A stretch of DNA of 64,000 nt, taken from NCBI RefSeq assembly GCF_037042905.1, contig NC_087259.1, positions 21,548,001-21,612,000 on the forward strand, written 5' to 3'. Below are positions 1 through 13,090 of this stretch, one piece after another. The notes below the pieces were generated by a model, which was not told the DNA's origin, did no database searches, and saw only the letters and a list, made by a program, of their open reading frames with translations. This stretch comes from Lytechinus pictus. Its lineage: Eukaryota; Echinodermata; Echinoidea; Temnopleuroida; Toxopneustidae. Position 1 is the first letter of the stretch, and each line of letters opens with the position of its first letter. The translations under genes and the position numbers were made by a program.

Positions 1-816
1 AATTGAAGATAAAATTTAACTTAAAGTTGAACTTTAACCAGACAGGGTAAGATTACAGGAGGTTAAATGTGCAAATTTGGACAACACACTGCACATGGTG
101 AAAATGTATAATAATTTAAAGAAAACAAAGCAAATAATGGATGATTTAATCTGAAGTTTAGAGGGCGAAGAACATAATAAGATATGCTTATATATCTTAT
201 TAGGCATTTTTGCAGATTTTTGTTATAGGCTTCTAATAGACTAAAGATAACTGAATAATAATAATTTTTATTGTGATGAATACCGAAATATCTATATTTC
301 AGAAAAACATCAATTTTTTCTAGTAATAAGGCCAACTTAAAATTGGCATTGTTGCAAACACGTATAAATTCTGCAAAACAGTGTCAAGGAGCATGAATGC
401 GAAGGGGTAAGGATAAAAGTAAATATCTTGAATACGTCATATTAATTTTATCGCCTTTTAGTACTCGGGTGTTCGGATTAACATACTGAAAATAATGAAT
501 GTGATAAGCACCTGGACACCAAGACGACATAATCAGAAACTCCTGGGATAGATAATGTTACCAGCATATAAAAACAGTATTCGCATTATCATTAAACCCC
601 GGTTACATTTTTCCAGTGTGAATGTGACCGAAGTAGAAAAGAAGATGCACAATTTTTTTTTATAGATAAAGGATGACATGTTAAGCATGTTAAGCATAGC
701 ATGCGAGTTTGTCATCTCCTCTAAAACTGTGCTGTGTATTATGCATCCCTTTACCGTTTCTGACCAGGCATGAGCTTCACGATACGCCGACTGCTGACTG
801 ACGAGCTGGTGATACG
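1..816. other. Gene-free AT-rich stretch
   Basis: No open frame here shows family motifs, splice-bounded exon structure or codon bias, and the reading frames present are short and low in complexity. I see no repeat structure I can support until the inverted repeat that starts at 817. Confidence 0.5.
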
Positions 817-992
817 ACGTTTGCTCCGGCGACAATAATTGCTCCGGTTAGGGTTAGGGTTGCATTATAATTTCATGTCAGGTTTAGGGTTAGGGCTAGG
901 GTAGGATATAGTGCTAAAACTTGGGTTGAAGTTGGTCATTCCATTAGTGTGTGGAATTTAAAGCGGAGCAATTGTCGCCGGAGCAAATGTCA
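817..992. mobile_element. Short TIR element (MITE) containing TTAGGG runs
   Basis: The left end (817-848) reads ACGTTTGCTCCGGCGACAAT followed by a second GCTCCGG. The right end (963-992) is its inverse, giving terminal inverted repeats of about 28 bp around a core of roughly 115 bp. The core holds two clusters of telomere-like TTAGGG units (847-861 and 881-903). There is no coding capacity. I could not define a target duplication, so the superfamily is open. Confidence 0.65.
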
Positions 993-2302
993 TGGAACCG
1001 ACTGACTGATCATGCATAGGCCTATGATATTCTTCACAAAGATGACAATGAGAAGATTGGGACAAGTTAAAGGAGTTGCAATTTGGTGATGGTCACAACA
1101 TGAAGATACAACTACATATTTATATCCCTGACAACAGCCGACGACGTAGACATGATTGATATATGTATAATCACAAATGGTTTAGTAAATGCCGTAGAAA
1201 TAAAATCGTAGATTTTAAAAGGAGTATGAACATGACACCAATACTTCGACTGTCAAATAATTATGTTCAGTTTAGTAGGAGTATGCATTTTTTTTTTTTT
1301 TTTTTTTTTGCTGTCCGTTTCCGCTATCATTATGTTGAGAGATTTACATTCACTTAACTTGTATATCAAATTCCGAGACAGACAGGAAATCATTCATTAA
1401 AAAAATAATAAAAAAACAAAAAAACAGCGGGGGTGTTTTTAATAAATCACTTTGTAACAAAAATCTATGTCCGCATCGCACCATTTTTAACATCTTCGAA
1501 AATTAGGAGTCTAAGTTCAATTTGATAAAAATGAATGCGAAAGCTTTATTCAAAATTTAACCTTTTGTAGAAAAATATAAGTATATTCGATGCATGAGGT
1601 CACTCTATATTATGAATACAAGCGAGAAAAAAAGTAATTGAGGTTCACACACCTAATTTCTGCCTCGTCCATCCGTGACACTCGACCCTAATTAGAATGA
1701 GAAAGTAACCATGGCAATTACACCCTCATGCACTTCTCAAAACAGTGATAAAGGGATACATGATACTTTCCAATGTTCATGCTCTTCTATACCACATATA
1801 ATATGTTGGGATTGTTGAATATAACATTCATATCATTTTTCTATTGACCGTGAGAGATAATTCTTGCGGGGTTCATAACAGTTCATAATTGGAAGTTTTC
1901 TTCTTTTTTCCGGACATTTTGCAATAACGCAAAGTTAAAAGTTTGTCTTTAGCTTCGGATAAGTCCCGAATGTGACTATCACTCTAAAAAAGTTATATAT
2001 CTGGTCGGAAATTATTTGAAATGTGTTGTTTGAAGAAAAAATGCGATTTTACATGAAATGTTATTTTTAAACGGGTAAAGTAAAATATCTACGAATTTAT
2101 TATTTCTTATATAAAACCCTATTCGAAAGCATGTGGGCTGCAAATGCATTCAGGGTATATGACCTTGGAAAAAACTGAGCCTTTCTTAAAGAAAAAATAA
2201 TCTCAAGGAGAGGAGACTAGATAACTGAAATGGGAATATTTGAAGTATGCACAGAGAATCGGCGGTTGAAAAAGGGTTCTACTGGCAAGGCTACGGCACT
2301 TA
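993..2302. other. No gene seen
   Basis: AT-rich DNA with a pure T run near 1289-1309 and an A-rich patch at 1397-1425. No coding exon or ordered repeat is recognisable. Confidence 0.45.
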
Positions 2303-2532
2303 TGCATTCTAAAAAGATTGAGTAAAAATTTACCCAATATTGGGTAGAAAGGGAACGAGCATGTTTGCTGTGTAATATTTTCCTCATGCATATTGGGCGA
2401 AATGCAAGTTTAAAGGGTAATTTTTCAACGCAACATTGCGTAAAAATTTACAAAGTATTTGTTATCACTTTACCCACCAAGCATACATGTTCCCATTTTA
2501 CCCAATATTTGGTAAACTGTTCTTAGAGTGTG
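2303..2532. mobile_element. MITE of the ATTGGGTAAAA family, copy 1
   Basis: The ends are inverted copies of one another: CATTCTAAAAAGATTGAGTA on the left, and the complement of TTTGGTAAACTGTTCTTAGA on the right. The palindrome TACCCAATATTGGGTA lies just inside the left end. The same subterminal ATTGGGTAAAA motif occurs in the element at 7423-7680. It is non-coding. The end sequence resembles Tc1/mariner-type non-autonomous elements, but the target duplication is unclear. Confidence 0.6.
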
Positions 2533-3667
2533 TTAAAGATTCGATTACAAAGCACATTATTGACCCTTTACCAAATGTATACTAATGTATATTAATGCGG
2601 CTGTTTTCGTCTCGCCGTACGGCCGCCGCAGGGGGAAATGTGACTGCGGCGTCGCCGTGCGCCATATCTCAATTGGATGACTATCATGGCTAGAGGAAAA
2701 GGGCGTGTTTTATTCGAAGATTTGCAGCACACCCTATGTCATCTCCCGGTTAAACGTCCGATAAATATTAAACAAAATAATGATTTGATTTAGAATATTA
2801 TCAAACTAAGCATACAGGACAATTCGAATGCATAAAACAGAAGTTATTGCAAGTGTAGATACTTACAATTTCTATTTTCATTGTGGCCTATATATATATG
2901 CTTACTTAAAATGAGCCTTGATCCCGAAAAGAGATAGAATGGAGAGAAAGGTTAGGTACATTCAAAGAAAATGGATGAAGACATGAAGTGTAATACTATT
3001 TTCCTAATATTTTGGCAAAATCTATCACAATATTCGATTTTCACTCTAAAAAGAGGTATCCATTTTCGCTTGCTCGCAACTTTGTAAAATTTTCGTCCCA
3101 TTTCCCTCAAATTTTGGGGCTCATTACACCATTAATTTTTAACGAAGGTCGTTTTGATTACTAGTAATTCAAATTCCTAAAATACGATTCTATTCAGCGA
3201 TGGGAACACACGCGATATGACGCAAAACCTTAATCTTAATCTTTTCCATAAATTATTGGAAGCGGCGGCGTGCAAAAACTGTTACGTAACAATACGTAAC
3301 AAAATAATGATGAGGGAAATAAAACGAATATTAATGAATTTGAGCTCATCATCAACGCTATTGATACTGAAAATTAACAGGGAGAAAATTTCAAGCACAA
3401 ATAGGCTAAACAATACTAATCAATCTATTCAAACAGTGCAAAAACTATCCGAACAATAATGATATCAACCATGACGACAAAGACTTCTTTGTAATATCAT
3501 TTCGAGGCTATACGCAATCTCCAAGAAAACTCTTTCATGCCGAAAAGGCCGAAACCAATAATATAATTTAGGAAGTTTTTGCCTTCCGCGACGCAAAACT
3601 AATTCAAGAACACAATATATGTATTAAAAATGCGAGTCAAATGACAATGAGTAGATAAGAGGTCTTT
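2533..3667. other. No gene; diverged dispersed repeat inside
   Basis: About 2990-3160 contains GGCAAAATCTATCACAA followed by TCGCTTGCTCGCAACTT. The same pair of motifs in the same order recurs near 20145-20270, so both are diverged copies of one dispersed repeat. No gene is recognisable. Confidence 0.4.
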
Positions 3668-3793
3668 GTCGAAAATTGGTGAACCGGAACAGCAGTTTCG
3701 TCCTAAGTTTCGGAGCTGACGAATAATTGCAAATATGTCGTTTGACCAGAGTCAAGGACGAAAATCCTGTTTTGATTCACCAGTTTTCGACAA
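3668..3793. repeat. Inverted repeat (fold-back), about 126 bp
   Basis: TTTGTCGAAAATTGGTGAA at the left is matched by TTCACCAGTTTTCGACAAA at the right. Inside these, GTCCTAAGTTTCGGAGC partly pairs with the segment around GTCAAGGACGAAA. It is probably the remains of a small fold-back element. No target duplication was found. Confidence 0.5.
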
Positions 3794-6700
3794 ACACTTC
3801 TCGGTTGTTCTTTGTTACGAAGGAAATTTGACAATACATTTTCTATGCTCTTGAAAGCTTTCTGGGTCGCGGTGCGAATACACCCTATAGTTGTTAAAAA
3901 CAAAAGTGGACGGGTACATAAGTAGAGCCACACAGAGCGCAAATAATTAGGCCTACGTCTAGATTACTTACCTCGGCATATAGGCCTTCATGAATTTAGC
4001 CTGATAAATTGATAATCATATGGAATTGATTTTGAAGAAGACATTATAGTCTAGATATTCTTTCAAATCAACTGAATATATTGATGGTTTCCACAAACAC
4101 CAAAAACCAGAAAGCATTATTGTATTTTTGGTCTATTTTTATTTGGGGAAGTCTAGTGATTATAATCAGGGAATCACTTCATATATACAAAAGAAACTTT
4201 GTCAGTTATCTTCAAACGAAATCTGGTTCTCGAACGCAGAGAGATGGATGAAGCCGGGGATGAAGCTTGTATTACCCTGCTCGTAGTCTAGACAGGAACA
4301 CTTCATACTTTGTTTAAATTTTGCGTATACTATTAACAATGGGGTTATAATCTTGACAGACACTGAACGAGGAGCATGAACTTCATGCATAATTTTGCTT
4401 GAAACACTTACCTCTTTGAAATGATACCGCGTTTGCTTCTGAAATTATCTCAATATGGACAATGCATTACGACTCCATGGAATGAAGACGATACAACGGA
4501 AATTCGCCGCTGCCGACAGTGTCCTCCCGAATGCGATGGCTCCCTCGTATTCTCTGATCTTGTAAATAAAATGGACTCTTGTGGCTGTTTGCTCGGTCAG
4601 GGAGCGCGCGCGCAATCAATTTCAAGAATAGAATGCTTCCCCCTCGCTGCCATGATTGTAGTTGTCGGGCGGGCTCGTAATTACACCCCGTTTAGTTATC
4701 ATATTAAAATGTACGCTACATGCATGCTCTGCCAATTTCCTCGAAATTTCAACCCTTGGCAAACATTCTTACCGCGTCATTCAATCTCCCCTTCCTTGAG
4801 AAGTTCTTCCGTTTTCACCACAGCCTTTTGATGCTTAAAGGCTAGAAAACTACATCTGATAGCTTCAGCTACAGTCCTGAATTTTGTTTTCACCATCAAA
4901 ATGATCTCCCATCCCTCTAAGTCATCAGCCCCCCCCCCCCCGCCACCGAATTCGTATTCTGCATTCCCGTTTGTTTGTTTGTTTGTTTTTGTTTTGTGGG
5001 GGGGGGGGGTGTACATATATTTAGGGCTCGGTTCAGGGCCAAATGCCAATAATATATAGGATCTGTAAGCATTTCATCCTATAAGTTATTTTTAGTTAAG
5101 TTTGGTTTACAAAATCTTCCTGGAATCTATCATGGGATGATTCTGATCGTTTTTCTTCTAAATACCTATGATAATGGTTATAATGTAATCATAGGGGGTG
5201 AAAAAATGGGTAAAAAGGGGTTGTCTTTACAAATCATTATTTAATGCATATGAAGATGAGACGAACAGGATTGCGAGGAAACTTCAATTTTGAATACGGA
5301 AGAGAGTCATTCTTTTATGGAAAAAACAACAACCGTGATATGAATCATTTCCTTTCATGTTGGCATCTGGTTTATCTTGTTTATGTTAAAGAAAAAGTGA
5401 CACAATTTTCAAATCATGATTTTCCCAAATTTTGGTACGAAATTTCTGCAAAACGGTTACTTTTATGCTCATGTCTAGGCAACTAAGACAATCGTTGTTT
5501 GTGAACAAAATTAAATACTATAAATTTGGAGTGAGGTATATGGAATATTTATTCGATGATTAATTTTACTCTAGCTCATCTGATTATTATGTGGAGATCG
5601 AAATGATATTGGAAAGCCTGACACCGTTATATACAAATTGATGAAGACCCTGAAATTACATTGATTGCAACCTTTAAAACTTAACTATTATTTGTCCTTA
5701 ATCGTATACCTGATCTTGTTTACCTTACCTTACCATGTGGCCAGGTCGACAGAACGTAAAAATTACTGACACATGAAGATGTGAACTTATTAGCATGTGG
5801 ATGTAGTGAGGTTTCCCGCCTCCACTTAATCGATATCATCAAATAACTCTCCTCCTCAACCAAGATGACTCATCCTTTCGGTTATATTATTTTTCCGATC
5901 TCTTCTTATCGAGACGAAGACTCTCTCTCTTTCTGTTGTCTCCCACCTTTTCTCCTTTCAAGAGTCCCTTTTAAAAGTGTTCCCCTGACTGTCTCGTAGA
6001 AGAAAAATCCTCCTTTCTGCATGTTCTGACTTATTTTCTCTATATCATTGCATTAATGTAATCATTTATCCTCATCTTTCTATATTTTTCATTTTCTCCT
6101 ACTCTTTCCCTCTCCTCTCTCCCTCTCGCTATGAAGAGCCGGGGTGGTCTATCTGATTTGTTTATCTGCATGCGATAACATTTTCGAGCTATTACACAAG
6201 CAATGAATGCCGTCATACCGTGGATCAGAAGCTTAATCTAAATGGCAAACAGTGACATCTTTACCTGGCCTGTTTGATATCCATGTGAGTATACTAAATT
6301 ATACGAGGCGCCAAATATTCATTACCTATTTTCGATAATTCTAAGCATATGGTTGGTATTAGAATTTATACGGCGTCACTCGAGGAAAGCTGGGCGTAAT
6401 GACTCCTCCCATACTCTGTCTGAATACAGAATATCTTTCCCGGATCTAAGACATCAACATAAACTTATTTGTCTCTTTCCACCACATCTCCAATCATCTC
6501 TCTCCCTCGACCTCTCTCTTTCCTTGTACATTCCCGTTTCTTCCCTCTCACGATCCCTCTCTGTTTTTTCTTCTTGTAATGGATTCAAGGTTGTGAATCA
6601 TCATCACAAATGAACCACGTATCATTTAGTTAAAAGTGCAACCAGTAGAAGCTCCTCCGTGCAACAGGAATCAATCCCTGCTGCTGTTGCAGAGGTTTAG

Positions 6701-7422
6701 ACCCTATTTGCAGTTCTAAGATTCTTAAGATTTTTTTTAAATTTAAATAAAGTGTCTCTTGATTATGATAATTCTTATAGTATGAGCACGCCCGGCGAAT
6801 CATTCGTGACTTTTGGTCCGCCATGGGCGTGGGGACGGGACGACTCTTTCCGACAGGCTGTATTACAAAAAACAACTCGAAATTCGAGGGGGGACCTTTA
6901 GGGGCATCCCCGCGTACCCCTGAGATCTCCGCCCATGACTACACGTATGCAGTATCGTTGCAAATATTAAGTCACATGCCTTTGAGGCTTTGAAGGTTTC
7001 TGACATTTCACTTAGAAATACGAGAAGGGGGTTCTTAATGCGACTGGTTTATAGACGTTATAGAAAGAGTATTTTATGCGTGGGAAGGGCCTTAAAATTA
7101 ACACATTTAATACGAATACGACGGAAATATGAAAAAATATAAGCCCAAAGCTTGTATACCATTATCAAGTTCACTTGAAAAGAGAGAAGAAAAAAAACAG
7201 ATTTCACCTAAATCGGATGTTAATAAGCAGGGGTTATTTCAAAATTTACTGTATGGTTGTCAGAAACAGCAATAGCATTATGTGCCCATCCAGCAAGATA
7301 AGAGTAGAATATAGAGCCATACTCTATCATTGATGTCACATATTCATTATTCATGTTATTATATTAAGTTCAACCTCCCCCCCTTCCCCTTTCCGATCAT
7401 GCAAAATATGGTTGACTTCTCC
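3794..7422. other. Gene-free stretch with homopolymer and pyrimidine tracts
   Basis: No supported gene. Notable composition: a C run at about 4929-4942 facing a (TTTG)n tract and a G run at about 4998-5008, and pyrimidine-rich DNA at 5920-6140 and 6475-6570. Open frames across these tracts (for example 4421-4831 and 6353-6613) look like composition artefacts. Confidence 0.45.
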
Positions 7423-7680
7423 TACACACTAATAAAAATATTGGGTAAAAAGGTTCCATAAGGGTAACTATGTGTCCAACCAACATAAGGCATTTCTGTT
7501 GGGCATTTTTTATTTATCCAGTGTGATGACAATTTTGCCCATTCTAAAGTAATTGCTGCTTAATTTTTAACCTTACTGGACAATATACTTCCCGCATTGG
7601 GTAAAATACTGCCCCAAATTGGTTGGATACTTAATTACCCTCGTACTGTTTAAAATTTTATCCAATATTTTCTACAATGT
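7423..7680. mobile_element. MITE of the ATTGGGTAAAA family, copy 2
   Basis: The left end ACACTAATAAAAATATTGGG and the complement of the right end (ATCCAATATTTTCTACAATG) match imperfectly as terminal inverted repeats. The subterminal ATTGGGTAAAA is shared with 2303-2532. The core is AT-rich and non-coding. Confidence 0.6.
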
Positions 7681-8074
7681 AGAACAAGAATAACTGTCAT
7701 GGTTACACTTCTTCAGACCTTCTTTATCACACGGAAATTTGAACAGAAGAAAACCCCAATACAATTCAAGAGAGAGGTTAGTGTGTGACGTCATCAGTTC
7801 CCCTTAATTTTCATTTCCTCTAAACCGTATTGAATCATAATCTTTCCTATATTTCACATTAAGTTTATTTTTCTTAGTGCAATACATTATTATTTAATTT
7901 TGTCTGTGTTTATTCAAATCAATATCATTTAAAAATACTTTGTTTTTATTTTCTCTATTATGGGGGGTGTAAGCTGTTCGCAGTGATCGCATAAAAGTGC
8001 CCCAATTCGAAATCCATCAGCTTACTCAAATTAAAGTGTTGATGTGCCATCGTTCTTTGATGATGATGAGACAT
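7681..8074. other. No gene seen
   Basis: AT-rich sequence with no coding signal or repeat that I can support. Confidence 0.4.
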
Positions 8075-8210
8075 GGGGCCCGTTTCACAAAACCTGTTAT
8101 TATAACCACTTAAAAAGCTACTGAAATCCTTAAATTTGATTGGCTAATAGAAAATTTGTTATAGAAATCTTGCAACTGCTATCATGACAAGTCTTCATTG
8201 AACGGGCCCC
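8075..8210. mobile_element. Short MITE with GGGGCCCGTT ends
   Basis: It begins GGGGCCCGTTTCA and ends with the inverse TGAACGGGCCCC around a 110-bp AT-rich core. The GTTTCA subterminal motif recurs in the elements at 56837-57000 and 58092-58217, suggesting a related group. Non-coding. Confidence 0.55.
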
Positions 8211-9097
8211 TGAATAGAGAAGTGAGAGAGTGCTGCTACTGAGCAATAAGTCGGAAATTGACGAGAAGTTAAGAAAAATCTGCCTTGTTTCGGAAATCGA
8301 TTTTTAATAACGGCCGGACAAGACCCCATTTAGGCCTCGAGCTAAGAAAGCAATTATTCCGAACCGTCTATACAGAAATCGCCTTGTCGACTCGACTTTC
8401 GTCTCGTCTTAGTTTATATCATTAGTTGATTAGCAAAACAAACTGACGACATTAGTTGGGAGGTACCCCCATGCTCTTTAAAACAAGCCTCAATGCCAAT
8501 GAAGATGAGTGTAATGGCATTCGAAATTCGTTGATAAACAACCTTGGGTGGTTCCCCGTGGCAGATGCAGAAAATCGATATAAATGAAGCGTACAGTTTA
8601 TAGAAAAATTCTTTTAAAAATCAGTGGCGTAACCAGGAAAAAAACTCCATGTCACGGGGCATGCGCTCTGAAATCACAAGCACTCTTTCCGACACTGCAC
8701 GCTGTAACAAGGATAACGTTTCATCGAGACTTGTAACAATAATAAAAAGGAAAAATTCTATAACTAGTCAGCCAATCAAGTTGAATTATATCAGTTGAAA
8801 CTTTGTTATTGTAACAATTTTTTTATGAAACACTCAGGCCCCAGGATCTAGCACTAAATTCGCACCCTTCCAGATCGTGCCGCCCATGTATTATTCGGGC
8901 GTTCATCAAACAAAATTATAAGATAGTGTTTTCATTAGTTATTTCATTCATCATTTTTTTGTATTCCTTTGCAGGAGATAGTGAGCCAGTCACAGTGTTA
9001 ACCGCTCACCTTGTTTATGATCATCTAAGCCGAGTGCTTATGGATTTTAAAAATACATAATATAACGAATGAGGTAAGATAGCTACACTGACAGTTT
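8211..9097. other. No gene seen
   Basis: No coding exon is recognised. A GTGGCGTAACCAGGA motif near 8623 resembles one end of hAT-type MITEs such as the one at 12736, but no matching second end was found. Confidence 0.4.
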
Positions 9098-9760
9098 GAT
9101 GGAGGGGGGTCTTGCTAGGACTGGCATGAAATCTGTCACATCCTGTCTGACCTTTGCTTCAACATGTTCAATGCGAAGCGATATGTTACAAAATATCACC
9201 AAGATGTGGAATAATTTAACAGGGGATGAAGTTGATACAAATTAGAGAAACCATAAATAAAATGTTGACCAGTTTTAGTCGCACTTGCCTCTGCTTCACA
9301 CATATCGCAAAAGATCCAAGTATGATGGAGGGAGGTCTTGCTAGGACTGGCATGAAATCTGTCACATCCTGTCAGACCTTTGCTTCAATGCGAAGCGATA
9401 TGTTACAAAATATCAACAAGATGTGGAATAATTTAACAGGGGATGAAGTTGATACAAAGAGAAACCATAAAATGTTGACCAGTTTTAGTCGCAGTTGCCT
9501 CTGCTTCACACATATCGCAAAAGATCCAAGAAAGAAAAGACGGAATTAAGACTTGGTCAAGAAATCTGACAATCTGTCAAGATCAAGAAAACAGTTTCCT
9601 GCCTCTGGGCCTTTGACTCGCGATTGCAAAACATCACCAACACTAAATATATGGAATTATTTAGCACTATATGAACTTTGATACGAAAGATTATAAACAG
9701 AAGGGGAAAGAATTCTGTTCTCGTGTTTCTCGCAGAATAAAAATCAAGGTGTGACAAAGA
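9098..9760. repeat. Tandem repeat of about 210-225 bp, three copies
   Basis: Copy 1 starts near 9099 and copy 2 near 9324. Both carry GTCTTGCTAGGACTGGCATG, the subterminal ATGTGGAATAATTTAAC, and a shared end around TTCACACATATCGCAAAAGA. Copy 2 lacks a short stretch present in copy 1. A more decayed third copy (about 9545-9760) keeps the order CAAAACATCACCAA, GGAATTATTTAGCA and AAAGATTATAAACAGAA. The open frame 9226-9549 spans the repeat junction and is unlikely to be a gene. Confidence 0.7.
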
Positions 9761-11466
9761 TGGTGTAATTGACTTTTTAAAGGACTTCAAAAAGACTTTC
9801 TTCTGCCACTTCAAGCTGTAAATCGGGGGAAAACATAATGATAATCGTACAAGGACTAATTACTGATCACAAGTTACATCACAAAATGGCCTCTTGTGGA
9901 TGGTAACGTCACTAAATCATACAGAATTCAAGTACTAGTTTGTAATTACCGGTTGCTTGTAATCGAATCCTCAATATACCAGCGCTTACCGTTACGGGCA
10001 AATTCAAATCGACGTCAAGTAGCTTGGAAATAGACACAAACAAAACTGTTGAGATTTCTTCAAAAACTGGATGTAAACTCGTAATTTTGTGAAAACAATA
10101 CAAGGTGATATTTTCCTATATACCTATCTTTTTACCCATCTAATTTCGATAAAATTCCTTTAGCTTTGTAAATCATTTTTACGCCATTTATTAAAATCAC
10201 GAAGATGTATTCCTAAGTGTTAATAGTTTCGTTAAACATGGTCCCCGTAAGTCCATGTTTTAAATAAATGATTTCACCGCTTGCATGAAGAGAAATGACC
10301 AGTCAAAGGAAACAAAAACCAGTCGTTTGTCATCATTACTTGATACCCGGTGGCCAGTACTTGTAGCAGAATTGACATGTTTATAAACATCAGCATACCG
10401 GGTGCATCGTTTTACGATGGGCAGTCTTCGGTTTAGGTTCATCAGTGGAAAAAAACCCACAAAATCCTGTAGCAAAATGGTAGAAAATGGGGTTATAAAA
10501 TATGGCAGGAAGGGTGGTGATGTCTTTGGAGGTTAGAGAAACTATCAATCAAGTATGGTATTTCATTTGGAAAGTCAACAAGAGGGCATTGTGTGAGAGG
10601 TTCATAAATGATTGTGATGGTTTTTTTTTTCGAAATGTGCTAGAAAATTATGGACGTCGTTCGACGTCTTGTTGAATTTCAGTCGTCTCGTCTGCATAGT
10701 TCACTCTGTTCGGGTATCGCGTTATCATTCAAGTATGTTTATCTAAATTTCATATCTATATAAATGTCAACTGGTCAAAACGCTTGTAAATATACATGAC
10801 ATACAAGAGCCATATTTCATTTTTTTTCAAAAACTAACTTTTATAAGCCTATAGCTCCGTTAAAGAGAATTAACGATTTGTCTTGATTTTTTTTTATTGG
10901 AAAGCCAACACATAAACATGGTCATGATGGTGTTCTTTTGCATAAGTACTGAAGAAAATCGTTGACCTAAACTTTGAGGAAATATTTAACAAAAACCTGG
11001 GCAAAATCATATCCAGGGAAAGTAATTCTTTATGGATATCATAAAGATAACGTAGGCCTACAATGCAAAAGCCATGATGTACATGTATGGATTCATAAAA
11101 ACTGTCTACAAAATTTAAGGTTTCTCCCGTATGATGAAGATATCTCATTTTTTTCCAGCATGATTCATGCGAATGGTTACCATGGTAACATGGTCGTTGA
11201 ATAGGTGAAGAATAATGAATTAGAAGACAGTGAAGGAGGCAGGTACATGCGAAATGGGGATGTGGCGCCATCTTCACAAGGAAAATGGGGTTTATCTCCC
11301 TGATCACATGAGAAAAACGACTAAAAATATTCAAATTCGATGGAAATCACATTCATGAGATATCAGTACCTTACCTTCCTTTAACAGTTTGGTCTATTCC
11401 GTGCATCATCTATTCAATATCTCATTAAATTAATATATTTTTATTTTCCAATGATTGGAATTTATC
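9761..11466. other. Gene-free stretch
   Basis: The longest frame (10894-11334, minus, 146 codons) has no family resemblance and no plausible gene context. I treat it as chance. No ordered repeat was identified. Confidence 0.45.
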
Positions 11467-12441
11467 TACAGTGCGTATCAAAAAAGTTTACACTTTGAAA
11501 AAGCCCTCGGAATTAAAAAATATACAACATGTGAGTAATTTTTTCACATATATTCTTGGGTTTGGGACTCGTCTATCCAATCATGGATAGGTCCATGATC
11601 CAATGAAAGTAAAAGTGTTGACAGAACGTTACACTTGAGTGAGCACTGTCCATTTTTGTAAAGCTTGCAGAAATCTGTTTGCGCAGAAATGCTCGTTTTC
11701 ACGTTGTGTCAAGGGGAAAAGGCGAAATCAAACTTACCCTGCGAAACATTTCTCATACATTTCCCTTGCACTTTTAGTCAATTGAAATAAAACGGATACA
11801 TTCAAGCATTTTGTAACAATTTAAGCACTTAGTAAGCACAACATTTACCCTTTTTGTGCCAGCTGGATCTGAGAAAATAACTTAATCTGAACAAAAGTTT
11901 ATTTCAGACATTTCCAGCATTTTTCACTAATTTCTTATCATTTAAAGTGGGTTTACATTTCATTTTTCATTTATTACTTGTTTCTCCACACTTTTCCCAA
12001 GCTCGATAATGATTAGCAAAAGCCATGTCATGTAAATCACAGCTCAGTGTAAAGCAAATATTGTCACGATGGCCTCGGTGTGTGAGGGAGTGGGGTTGGG
12101 CGCAATTCACTCTTCAAAGTGTTTTGGGCAAGGAAACAAGTTAAAAAGGTAAAAGATATCTTCAAATCAATTTTACTAGCTTAATTCCACGTGTTCTTCA
12201 TGATTAAGGTCTACTTTTCTTCACATAACTATTTCAAAGTTCTGCTCAAATCATTTTTCGCTAACTTTTCAAAAGTAAGTGGTGCTCACTCAAGCGTAAA
12301 TATTTTTCGACAATTTTATCGTCATTTGCTTAAATGGATCTGTACTAATGTTAAAATGTGGAAAAATCTTCAGGATATTACAAATGTATAATTTTACATG
12401 ATTTTTTCTAAGTGTAAACTTTTTTTTTTATACGCACTGTA
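11467..12441. mobile_element. Deleted Tc1/mariner-like element, TA-flanked
   Basis: The left end, after a TA, reads CAGTGCGTATCAAAAAAGTT followed by TACACTTTGA. The right end is the inverse (AGTGTAAACTTTTTTTTTAT, then ACGCACTG) followed by TA. Terminal inverted repeats of about 30 bp with TA target dinucleotides fit the Tc1/mariner group. The 975-bp body has no transposase frame longer than about 66 codons, so it is a non-autonomous or gutted copy. Confidence 0.75.
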
Positions 12442-12735
12442 TAGTATATAGGCCTACAATATGTATACTTACGATATTTGTGTGTGTCTTGTTGTTGTTT
12501 GTTGGAGGGTTTCTCTGAGCATTGTTTTCCAGCTGTCCTGCACCAAAATTTCACTACAAACAAAGCCAGTCATCAATCAAGATCTAGCTCCCAGTACTTC
12601 CAGGTCCATCAAGTTCAAGATTTTACAAACTAAAAAATAAAACAATCTCAGCAATCTCGTTGGAATTCTGCCAACCACAGCTGCAGGAAAAAAGTACACA
12701 TGGTTCAAAGAACAGAGCAACGTTACAGTCTCACC

Positions 12736-12977
12736 CAGGGGCGGATCCAGGATTTTCCAAAGGAGGGGGCATATTTGTAAAAAAAAAAAATACCCCCCAT
12801 AAAAAAAGGTCTTACTCTTCACTCCCAATTAATGGTGATTTATGTCGGGACCAATTTGACAAGCAAAAAAAAAGGCCTCACTTGTGCGTATGCACGACAC
12901 ATTCCCATCAAACTTTGTTATGCCTCTCAAAAGGGGGGACACGGGATGTGCCTCTACCAGTCATGGATCCGCTTCTG
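12736..12977. mobile_element. hAT-like MITE with 8-bp target duplication
   Basis: It starts CAGGGGCGGATCCAGG and ends with the inverse CATGGATCCGCTTCTG. It is flanked by GTCTCACC (12728-12735) and GTCTCATC (12978-12985), a 7/8 match to the 8-bp duplication expected of hAT elements. A G-rich block lies just inside the left end. It has no coding capacity; the reading frame across it is not a gene. Confidence 0.8.
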
Positions 12978-13090
12978 GTCTCATCGGCGAAAACGACACC
13001 ACACCGATCAAAGCTAGCACGTTATTACCAATGGCATATTAATGGACGGTTTGGAGTAAGGCAGAGAGTAGACATGGTAGAAAAGAAAAC

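Noticed and set aside
4421-4831. 136-codon plus-strand open frame
   Set aside because: Contains several CxxC-like pairs that hint at a zinc finger, but the spacing is irregular and it runs into low-complexity DNA. No support as a gene.
10894-11334. 146-codon minus-strand open frame
   Set aside because: No family motif, no splice or gene context, and biased His/Ser/Tyr composition; a competing frame lies on the other strand. Treated as chance.
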